The notes below the pieces were generated by a model, which was not told the origin of the DNA, did no database searches, and saw nothing but the letters and a program-made list of their open reading frames with translations. 21,238 nucleotides of DNA from JABWBP01 sp964522165 (GTDB taxonomy: Bacteria > Calditrichota > Calditrichia > RBG-13-44-9 > J075), in the NCBI GenBank assembly GCA_964522165.1, contig CAZFVV010000088.1, forward strand, positions 1-21,238, read 5' to 3'. The position numbers and the translations under genes are program-made. This document shows, piece after piece, positions 15,721 to 21,238 of this stretch (the stretch's first letter is position 1; the number at the start of each line of letters is the position of its first letter).

Positions 15721-16837
15721 ATGATAGATGACATTGTAAACCGTTTGGAAAAGTCGCGGGAAAAGTTGGAAAACCTTCGGGGGTATCTTTGATATCGAAT
15801 CCCTGGATAAAGAAGTAACCGCTTTAGAAGAAAAAACCGCCCGGCCCGATTTTTGGCAGCATCCCGAAGAAGCCCAGAAAACCCTTAAACTCCTGAGTCA
15901 AAAAAAAGAGCGTTTAGACGATTGGAGAAACCATTACCGGCAGTTGGAAGACCAGGAATTGATGCTGGAAATGGCCCGGGAGGCCGACGACCAGGCCGTG
16001 CTGGCGGAATTGGAGGAAGAAAGCCGCAAACTAACCGACTCCGTGGAAGACCTGGAACTGCGCGGGCTGCTCTCCCAGGTGGAGGACCATAAAAACGCCA
16101 TTTTATCCATTCACCCCGGGGCCGGGGGAACGGAAAGCCAGGATTGGGCGCAAATGTTGATGCGCATGTTCCTGCGCTGGGCGGAACGGCACGATTTTAA
16201 AACCTCGGTGCTGGACCTGCTCCCGGGAGAAGAAGCGGGCATCAAGAGCGTTACCATCGAGGTCAACGGGGCCTACGCGTTCGGGTATTTGAAATCGGAA
16301 ATCGGGGTTCACCGGTTGGTGCGCATCTCTCCCTTTGACTCCAACGGGAGGCGGCACACTTCGTTCGCCTCGGTGTTCGTGCTTCCGGAGGTGGAAGACG
16401 AGGTAGATATCGAGATCAACCCCAACGATCTGCGCATCGACACCTTCCGCGCCAGCGGGGCCGGGGGGCAGCACGTCAACCGCACCGATTCCGCGGTGCG
16501 CATCACCCACATTCCCACCGGTATCGTGGTAAGCTGCCAGAACGAGCGCTCCCAGCACAAAAACAAAGCCAATGCCATGAAGATCCTCTACGCCCGTCTT
16601 TACCAGCGCAGGAAGGAGGAAGAGCGCGCCAGGCGCCAGAAATTCGAGGACAGCAAAACCGACATCGCCTGGGGCAACCAGATTCGCTCCTACGTCTTCC
16701 ACCCCTACAGCCTGGTGAAAGACCACCGCACCGAACACGAAACCGGCAACGTTCAGCGGGTTATGGACGGGGAGTTCGACGATTTCATCTACGCCTATTT
16801 GCTGAAAGCGCCGGAATTGAACGGGGTGAAGGAATAG
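15721..16837 (+). CDS. prfB: Peptide chain release factor 2, with programmed +1 frameshift
   Basis: RF2 releases the finished protein at UGA and UAA stop codons on the ribosome. Translation starts at the ATG at 15721 (GGAGAG upstream) and reads 23 codons to CTT (15787-15789), followed by an in-frame TGA (15790-15792). A +1 slip resumes at GAT (15791) and continues to 16837, giving 371 residues, close to the 365 of E. coli RF2. The second part carries SPF in VRISPFDSNG (the RF2 stop-recognition motif) and GAGGQHVNRTDSAVR (the GGQ that triggers peptide release). Reading only the open frame after the shift would truncate the N-terminal domain (apparent start TTG 15944). The frameshift lets RF2 control its own level: low RF2 lets the ribosome pause at TGA and slip. 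Confidence 0.95.
15778..15793 (+). promoter_or_regulatory. prfB: prfB autoregulatory +1 frameshift site
   Basis: CGGGGG (an internal Shine-Dalgarno-like sequence), TAT, the slippery codon CTT and the stop TGA come in the same order and spacing as the well-known E. coli prfB site. The base after TGA is T, where E. coli has C. Confidence 0.93.
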
Positions 16838-16843
16838 GGCTTC

Positions 16844-16955
16844 GGTGTTCGGGTGTTATGGTGTTCAAGTGTTTTGGGGGAAGTAGATAGTTTTGAGTTT
16901 AGAGTTGCGCGTGGAAAACACTAAAAACACCGGAACACTTGAACACCTTAACACC
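16844..16955. repeat. Octamer repeats RGTGTTNN arranged as an inverted repeat
   Basis: The left arm (16844-16875) is four 8-bp units: GGTGTTCG, GGTGTTAT, GGTGTTCA, AGTGTTTT. The right arm (about 16915-16955) holds similar units in reverse orientation. Segments 16852-16873 and 16934-16955 are inverted copies with 21 of 22 matches, spaced 60 nt apart. It fills the gap between convergent prfB and moaE and may act as a two-way transcription barrier, although no T-runs make it a standard terminator. Confidence 0.8.
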
Positions 16956-16958
16956 GCT

Positions 16959-17369
16959 TTAAGCGTGATCATCCACCCAGGTCTGCCCATCCACCGCCAC
17001 TTCTTTTTTCCAGATCGGCGCGATTTCTTTTAAGCGGTCGATGATGAACTGGCAGGCTTGAAAGGCGTTCTGGCGGTGGGGGGTGGACACCGCGATCACC
17101 ACAGCAATTTCCCCGATCTCCAGCCGGCCCACCCGGTGAGAGACCGCCGCCTTCCGCACCTCCCACTTCTTTTTCGCTTCCTCCACGATTTCCTGTATCT
17201 TCTTCGCCGCCATTTCCGGGTAGGCTTCGTATTCCAAATGGTAAATCTGCTTGCCGCGGCTGAAATTTCGCACCGTACCGATGAACACCGCCACCGCCCC
17301 GCACTCCGGCGCGTAGGCCGCGTCGATGACTTTTTGCACCTCTATTTTCTCTGCCGTTATTTCGATCAT
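16959..17369 (-). CDS. moaE: Molybdopterin synthase large subunit MoaE
   Basis: The catalytic subunit of molybdopterin synthase, which turns cyclic pyranopterin monophosphate into molybdopterin using sulfur carried on MoaD. It has 136 residues from the ATG at 17369. Typical MoaE segments are GAVAVFIGTVRN (24-35), LEYEAYPEMA (45-54), HRVGRLEIGE (78-87), STPHRQNAF (95-103) and RLKEIAPIWKKE (112-123). Lys114 and Lys121 correspond to the active-site lysines (119 and 126 in E. coli numbering), and WVDDHA is a usual ending. AGGAG 6 nt upstream of the ATG fixes this start over an in-frame TTG at 17390 that falls inside a hairpin. It lies downstream of moaD, the natural partner. Confidence 0.94.
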   Translation of the reverse strand: MIEITAEKIEVQKVIDAAYAPECGAVAVFIGTVRNFSRGKQIYHLEYEAYPEMAAKKIQEIVEEAKKKWEVRKAAVSHRVGRLEIGEIAVVIAVSTPHRQNAFQACQFIIDRLKEIAPIWKKEVAVDGQTWVDDHA

Positions 17370-17381
17370 GGTTTGCTCCTC

Positions 17382-17414
17382 AGACCTCAAAGGTTTCCAA
17401 AACCTTTGAGGTCT
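17382..17414. promoter_or_regulatory. Perfect 15-bp hairpin between moaD and moaE
   Basis: AGACCTCAAAGGTTT (17382-17396) and its exact reverse complement (17400-17414) flank a 3-nt loop. It starts 8 nt after the moaD stop and ends just before the moaE ribosome-binding site, so it could influence moaE translation or mRNA processing. Without a T-run it is not a clear terminator, and it may be a dispersed palindromic repeat. Confidence 0.85.
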
Positions 17415-17421
17415 TTATCCT

Positions 17422-17664
17422 TCACCCCCCGCTCACCGGGGGAATAATGGCCACCTCATCCCCGTCGTGCAAAGGGGCGCCCAGATCCGCGTATTCCATG
17501 TTGACCGCCACCAGGTAGCTGTTCAGTTGGGCAAAACGGGGGTGGGCGCTTTTCAGTTGATCGATGAGCGCCTGCACCGTGGCAGCCTCCGGCAGTTCCA
17601 GGGCCACCTCGCTGCGCCCGGCCAGCTCCCGGCCCAGGGCAAAAAATTTTACGGTGACGTTCAT
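17422..17664 (-). CDS. moaD: Molybdopterin synthase sulfur carrier MoaD
   Basis: A ubiquitin-fold sulfur carrier of 80 residues. The C-terminal Gly-Gly (PPVSGG) is the site that is adenylated and then carries the thiocarboxylate used by MoaE. The start MNVTVKFFALGRELAG and the segment LHDGDEVAIIPPVSGG are typical. moaE follows 52 nt downstream, separated by a hairpin. No MoaA, MoaC or MoeB is present in the window, so the rest of the cofactor pathway must be elsewhere. Confidence 0.93.
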   Translation of the reverse strand: MNVTVKFFALGRELAGRSEVALELPEAATVQALIDQLKSAHPRFAQLNSYLVAVNMEYADLGAPLHDGDEVAIIPPVSGG

Positions 17665-17683
17665 AAATAATCCTGTTTTTAGG

Positions 17684-18433
17684 CTATCGTTTGGCGATCC
17701 TTTTCTGTAAAGCGGGCAGGTAACTTCGCTCCACTTTTAAAATCGTTCCGGCGGGATCGACCAATTGCAGGGTATATTTCCTCCATGGGGAGCGCCTTAC
17801 TGTTCGAACCCGGCCCAGGGCCACCAGGCAATCCCGGTGAATGCGGCAGAAATGCTGCGGATCGAGCATTTCCGCCAACTCCTCAATGGAGGCGGGGTAG
17901 CCAAATTCCTCCCCCAGGGCGCCCAGGAGCGCGCCGCCGGGGGTTGCTTTGATATAGTGAACATTTGCGGCAGGAAGAAAGCGCAGGGTATCGCCGTCGT
18001 TGATAATGAAGCGGTTCAAATATTGAGGGGCCGGTTCCGCGGAGCGCAATGCCGCTAACAGCCGCGCCTGCACCCGCTGGTTGCGCTGTTGGGTGCGCTG
18101 TAGCGTTCTGGCAAACTCCTCTTGGGAGATCGGTTTCAATAGATACTCAATCGCATTTCGCTCCAATACCGCAACCAGGGGAAGATGGCCGGTGGTAATC
18201 AGCAAGACCAGCGGGTGATAGGAAATCCGTTCCAGGGTTTCCAGACCCCCAAACCCCGGCAGTTGCAGGTCCAGCAGCAGCAAATCCGGTTTCAGCCCTT
18301 CGATGATGCGGAGTGCGGTTTTATCGTCTTCCGCTTCCCCGATCACCTGGATATCCGGAAAATCTTTATTCAGAAGAAATTTGGCGCGTTCCAGGGAGTG
18401 ATTTTCCCCCAGCGCAGCAATCGCGCGGATCAT
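17684..18433 (-). CDS. LytTR-family response regulator with altered receiver domain
   Basis: A 249-residue regulator with an N-terminal receiver domain (1-115) and a C-terminal LytTR DNA-binding domain (about 138-247, with FCRIHRDCLVAL and VERSYLPAL). The receiver keeps the phospho-acceptor Asp55 (LLLLDLQLPG), Thr80/81 and Lys100 (YLLKP). Its first strand reads IRAIAALGENHS, where family members have IVDDE: the two acidic residues that bind Mg2+ are Leu-Gly here. Ordinary phosphorylation should therefore be weak or absent (inference). The start fits AGGG shortly upstream. It lies downstream of a LytS-type kinase gene on the same strand, separated by a tandem repeat array; moaD follows 19 nt downstream. 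Confidence 0.9.
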   Translation of the reverse strand: MIRAIAALGENHSLERAKFLLNKDFPDIQVIGEAEDDKTALRIIEGLKPDLLLLDLQLPGFGGLETLERISYHPLVLLITTGHLPLVAVLERNAIEYLLKPISQEEFARTLQRTQQRNQRVQARLLAALRSAEPAPQYLNRFIINDGDTLRFLPAANVHYIKATPGGALLGALGEEFGYPASIEELAEMLDPQHFCRIHRDCLVALGRVRTVRRSPWRKYTLQLVDPAGTILKVERSYLPALQKRIAKR

Positions 18434-18472
18434 CTTATAACCCTGTTTATTTTAAACACCGGTGTCCTTGCC

Positions 18473-18548
18473 CACTAAAACACTAAAACACTAAAACACT
18501 AAAACACTAAAACACTAAAACACTAAAACACCTAAACACCCAAACACT
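18473..18548. repeat. Octamer tandem array CACNNAAA between kinase and regulator genes
   Basis: Seven perfect copies of CACTAAAA (18473-18528) are followed by CACCTAAA, CACCCAAA and a partial CACT, which runs into the kinase stop codon (18547-18549). Only positions 4 and 5 vary. On the coding (minus) strand the unit reads TTTTAGTG/AGTGTTTT, the same family as the RGTGTTNN units at 16844-16955. A 10-bp palindrome ACACCGGTGT (18456-18465) lies between the array and the regulator start. Seven identical copies make slipped-strand length change plausible. Confidence 0.95.
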
Positions 18549-19662
18549 ATATCCCTTCCTTTTCCGCGTTAACCGCCTCGCTCGTTTCTATTTGTTCCGC
18601 CAGTTGCGGCGGGCTTTCCCAGGGCAATTCCACACTCACTTGCGAGCCTCCTCCCGGCAGGCTGGCAATACTGAATTTCGCTTTGTCTCCGTAGGCCATT
18701 TTCAGTAATTCCCGCACGCTGAAGATTCCGAAGCCCTCTTCCGCGCTTTTTCGCATGCTGCCCATCCCATTGTCGCGGATGTGAATGAAAATCGCATTCG
18801 CCACCTGGTGCACGCCCACAAATACTTTGATCCCCTTCTTTTGGGAAAAAACTCCCTGGTGGATGGTGCTTTCCACGCCATTGGCAATAATAAAAGGAGG
18901 AATCTTATATCCCAACACCTTCTCTTCCGCGGAGATGTCGAATTCCAGCCGGCCGTCCAAACGAATTTTTTCGATTTCCAGGTATTCCCGCACCAGGCGC
19001 AGCTCCTCTTCCAGGGGGATGAATTGAGCGTGCGTGAGGGTGAGCACTTTCCGGTATATGCCGGAGAGGTTGAGCAGAAGGTGCTCGACTTTTTGAGGTT
19101 GTTCGTACAACAGGTTGAGAATGGCATTCAAGGTATTCAACAGAAAATGAGGGTTTAAACGCGCTTGCAGGATCGCCAGCTTAGACTCTAATTCCAACCG
19201 CTGCCACTGTTCCCGTTCCCGGATGTTCCTCTCCACGCCGGCCTTCGCCCGCTCCAGCAGGAGCAACAAGGTATAGGCGCCGGCGATGAGAAAAACGAAA
19301 ATCAGGTTGACGATCAGGAATAAAATATGGCGGCTTTCCACGGCATGGGCTGTCTCCAGATTACAGATTTGATCGACCACCCAGCGGCCGGCAAATACGC
19401 CGGCACCGATCGCTAATATCGCGACGAACGCGCCGAAAAGCAGGTTGAGCGCGGGGCGATTGACCCGCTGCCCGAGCATGGCGTCGTAGAAAAGCCACAA
19501 CACGCTTCCCAGCAATCCGGCGGAGTTGGTAATGGTAAGGCCGAGGAGCAGGAAATGCAGGTAGCCGTGAAAATCCGTGCTAGCCAGCGGGCCCAGCAAA
19601 GCGATCAGCAACCCGGTAATCTCCCACGCAATGACCCCTGCAAACCAGTTCGTTCTGCTCAT
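18547..19662 (-). CDS. LytS/YehU-type sensor histidine kinase with altered N-box
   Basis: A 371-residue membrane sensor. Four hydrophobic segments lie at about 7-27, 34-59, 71-92 and 112-137, followed by a linker helix and the His_kinase domain. The phospho-acceptor motif is intact: LQARLNPHFLLNTLNAI with His172. The ATPase part keeps DNGMG (297-301) and GFGI (310-313). The N-box, usually VENAIKHG, reads VESTIHQG (263-270), so the Mg/ATP-coordinating Asn is Ser265. The family member is clear, but ATP-dependent autophosphorylation is doubtful. It is transcribed just before the LytTR regulator gene, the usual pairing of this family. GGAGA lies about 10 nt upstream of the ATG. The signal sensed is unknown. 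Confidence 0.88.
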   Translation of the reverse strand: MSRTNWFAGVIAWEITGLLIALLGPLASTDFHGYLHFLLLGLTITNSAGLLGSVLWLFYDAMLGQRVNRPALNLLFGAFVAILAIGAGVFAGRWVVDQICNLETAHAVESRHILFLIVNLIFVFLIAGAYTLLLLLERAKAGVERNIREREQWQRLELESKLAILQARLNPHFLLNTLNAILNLLYEQPQKVEHLLLNLSGIYRKVLTLTHAQFIPLEEELRLVREYLEIEKIRLDGRLEFDISAEEKVLGYKIPPFIIANGVESTIHQGVFSQKKGIKVFVGVHQVANAIFIHIRDNGMGSMRKSAEEGFGIFSVRELLKMAYGDKAKFSIASLPGGGSQVSVELPWESPPQLAEQIETSEAVNAEKEGI

Positions 19663-19793
19663 GGCGAGCGCCGTCTCCTACTTTTTTGCATTCAATAATC
19701 GGAAAGAATGTAAGCATAAATGCGCCACTGCGAATAATTATTTCTTTATTTGGCGGCGGTTTGCCATACGCCGCCCGCCGCCCGGGAGATTCA

Positions 19794-20225
19794 TCAAAGC
19801 CAAAACCATTCCCGCAAATGTTCGGGAATGAGCGGGCAAAGTTGCCCCGGCCGCCCGAAAATTCGGTAGCGGATGGCGGCGATGAAGCGATAGGCGCGGT
19901 CGCGCAGGAATTCCGGAATCCAGTCGAGCAAGGTTCCTGAAATTCGCCAGATGCCTCCTAACCGCTTCAGAATATAAACGGCGGCCGCTGAATGGGCCAG
20001 CACTTCTCCTCCGGCAGTTCGCAGGACGATACTGTCGGGAAGGGTTTGGCGGGTTTGTTCGGAGAAGGTTTTGCGGAAAAAATGCCCTTGAAGGGGAGCA
20101 AACCGGAACACGGCCTGCCGGTCTTTCGCCAGAATAAAGCGCACCGCGCGGTGGCACAATCCGCAGTGCCCGTCGTAAAACACGATGTCAAAATTTTCCG
20201 AGTTCAACGCCCCATGCTCCATCAT
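19794..20225 (-). CDS. DCC-family (DUF393) thiol-disulfide-like protein
   Basis: A 143-residue protein of the DUF393/DCC family, named after the motif seen near the start: VFYDGHCGLCHRAVRFI (15-31), with Cys21-x-x-Cys24. The family is thought to have a thioredoxin-like fold and possible thiol-disulfide function, but no reaction is established. FAPLQG, LRTAGGEVLAHSAA and FGRPGQLCPL are further family features. The start overlaps the stop of the upstream prenyltransferase gene by ATGA, implying translational coupling. A second in-frame ATG follows at once (20222). Confidence 0.88.
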   Translation of the reverse strand: MMEHGALNSENFDIVFYDGHCGLCHRAVRFILAKDRQAVFRFAPLQGHFFRKTFSEQTRQTLPDSIVLRTAGGEVLAHSAAAVYILKRLGGIWRISGTLLDWIPEFLRDRAYRFIAAIRYRIFGRPGQLCPLIPEHLREWFWL

Positions 20226-21061
20226 CTAAAATAAATCGCCAGCAGGCCCACTACCATATCCGCTTTCAGCAGGGCGCTGAGAAAGCCGAGGTGGCGGCTG
20301 CTGGTATTCTTCAACAGGCTGATGAGGGTGTAGAAAATAACCGGGTACAATCCCGCAGCAATAATGATAAGGTAAACCGGGCCGTACCAGCCCATCACGA
20401 AGGGCAAAAGTGTTAATGCCATTAGAGTGATGAAATTTACCCACACCAGCGCAATGGCCGGGCGCATTCCAAAGCGGATGGGGAAGGTCCTGGCGTGGTG
20501 AACGCTGTCTCCCCGCACGTCCTCCATGTCTTTGATGATTTCCCGCCCGAAGTGAAAGAAAAAGGCAAGCACCGCCGGAATCACCGTCTGCGCGGGGCGG
20601 TTCACGGCGGTTCCCCCGTAGATAAAGGCCGCGGCGGTGGTCAGGCTCACCGCGAAGTTGCCCCACAGCACCGTGCGCTTCAAAAAAGCAGCGTAAAGAT
20701 AGGTGAGGAGGGAGAAGAAAGCGGCAATGAGAAACATCGGCGGGGAGATGAGGGCAGCCAGGAGGTTTCCCAGGGCAAATTCCGCCAGGGCCGCTGCCCG
20801 TGCGGCCGCGGGAGAAATTTTTCCCGCCGGAAGGGGGCGGCGCGGCTTGTTGATGCGGTCGATCTCGAGGTCATAAAAATCGTTGATGGTGTTCGCTGCG
20901 GCAGCGATCAGGCCGGCGGAAATGCAGGCCAGCAGCACCGCCGACAGCGGCTGCAATGTTCCGGTAATGAAAACGGCGATAAATACCGCGAGGAAGGTAA
21001 TCGCCACGTTAACCGGGCGGGAGAGCTGGATGAGGGCCGTGAGTCGGTTAAAAAAAGTCAT
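20222..21061 (-). CDS. UbiA-family prenyltransferase, DGGGP-synthase-like
   Basis: A 279-residue integral membrane prenyltransferase with about eight hydrophobic helices. The first Asp-rich motif is NTINDFYDLEIDRINKP (57-73; Asp61, 64 and 68 bind Mg-diphosphate) and the second is REIIKDMEDVRGD (173-185). The REIIKDMEDVRGD form is the one I associate with geranylgeranylglyceryl-phosphate geranylgeranyltransferase (archaeal ether-lipid type), also seen in Bacteroidota and relatives; menaquinone, heme or chlorophyll prenyltransferases are alternatives. AAGGGG lies 6 nt before the ATG, 12 nt after the threonine synthase stop, and the downstream DCC gene overlaps by 4 nt, so these three genes are probably one transcript. 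Confidence 0.85.
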   Translation of the reverse strand: MTFFNRLTALIQLSRPVNVAITFLAVFIAVFITGTLQPLSAVLLACISAGLIAAAANTINDFYDLEIDRINKPRRPLPAGKISPAAARAAALAEFALGNLLAALISPPMFLIAAFFSLLTYLYAAFLKRTVLWGNFAVSLTTAAAFIYGGTAVNRPAQTVIPAVLAFFFHFGREIIKDMEDVRGDSVHHARTFPIRFGMRPAIALVWVNFITLMALTLLPFVMGWYGPVYLIIIAAGLYPVIFYTLISLLKNTSSRHLGFLSALLKADMVVGLLAIYFR

Positions 21062-21073
21062 TTTGATGCCCCT

Positions 21074-21238
21074 TCACCACAAATGCGCGTACTTATGCCC
21101 GCTGCCGGTGTTGAATAATACCACCGACTCCCCGTCCGCGATCCAGCCGGACTTCCGCAGGCGCAGGAACGCCGCCAGGGTAGCGCCGCCTTCCGGGCTG
21201 GCAAAAATCCCCTGGGTGCGCCCGATCCGGTTTGCGCT
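21074..21238 (-). CDS. thrC: Threonine synthase, C-terminal end (partial)
   Basis: Only the last 54 residues lie in the window; the gene continues past its right edge. The reading frame contains GIFASPEGGATLAAFLRL, then WIADGESVVLFNTGSGHKY and stops at TGA (21074-21076). The PEG(G/A)ATLAA and NTGSG(H/L)KY segments are typical of the C-terminus of the PLP-dependent threonine synthase, which makes threonine from O-phosphohomoserine. A related PLP lyase of the same fold cannot be fully excluded from so short a piece. It is transcribed towards the UbiA gene. Confidence 0.8.
   Translation of the reverse strand, partial: SANRIGRTQGIFASPEGGATLAAFLRLRKSGWIADGESVVLFNTGSGHKYAHLW

Noticed and set aside
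15721..15792. Broken prfB (pseudogene) because of the in-frame TGA
   Set aside because: The stop sits in the canonical programmed frameshift context, so the gene is intact.
16103..16738. 211-codon antisense frame inside prfB
   Set aside because: Entirely opposite the conserved SPF and GGQ regions of release factor 2.
17370..17390. TTG start for moaE giving seven extra residues
   Set aside because: It falls inside the 15-bp hairpin and lacks a ribosome-binding site, while the ATG at 17369 has AGGAG at good spacing.
18473..18548. CRISPR-like array
   Set aside because: Units are only 8 bp and contiguous, with no spacers and no cas genes nearby.
20495..21118. 207-codon plus-strand frame opposite the UbiA gene
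   Set aside because: Antisense to clear prenyltransferase motifs and unusually rich in Gly, Arg and Glu; a shadow frame.

Overview
This 21.2 kb window is a bacterial chromosome segment, very probably from the Bacteroidota/FCB side of the tree (a Calditrichota- or KSB1-like lineage would fit, but the exact phylum is inferred). The evidence is a 284-residue primary sigma factor lacking region 1.1, a DUF4292/LolB-like lipoprotein, a GlmM-type mutase with the GEGNGG sugar loop, and a UbiA prenyltransferase with archaeal-type DGGGP-synthase motifs. I recognised no rRNA, tRNA, CRISPR array, prophage or intact insertion sequence.

Layout. Left block, minus strand (119-3397): a protein joining TPR repeats, an excisionase-type helix-turn-helix and AT-hook motifs, followed by a YtcJ-type amidohydrolase lipoprotein. 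Next comes a 1.15 kb non-coding divergent region (3398-4547) with several hairpins. Middle block, plus strand (4548-16837): a cell-envelope group (TPR lipoprotein, DUF4292 lipoprotein, two family 2 glycosyltransferases); the primary sigma factor with a clear promoter and terminator; a phosphoglucosamine/phosphomannomutase; a pyrimidine-nucleoside phosphorylase; a SpoIID-domain protein without signal peptide; and prfB, whose true reading frame needs a programmed +1 frameshift. Right block, minus strand (16959-21238), in transcription order: the end of threonine synthase, a UbiA prenyltransferase, a DCC/DUF393 protein, a LytS-type sensor kinase, a LytTR response regulator, MoaD and MoaE (together molybdopterin synthase).

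Three things stand out. (1) Six spacers carry short tandem arrays of 6-8 bp units in which most positions are fixed and one to three vary; the units differ in sequence from locus to locus but share this design. (2) The sensor kinase has lost the N-box asparagine, and its neighbouring response regulator has lost the acidic pair that binds Mg2+, so the pair may signal without ordinary phosphotransfer. (3) The TPR/HTH/AT-hook protein is an unusual domain combination. A 156-bp MITE-like element with terminal inverted repeats and a 7-bp flanking duplication lies between the sigma factor and mutase genes.
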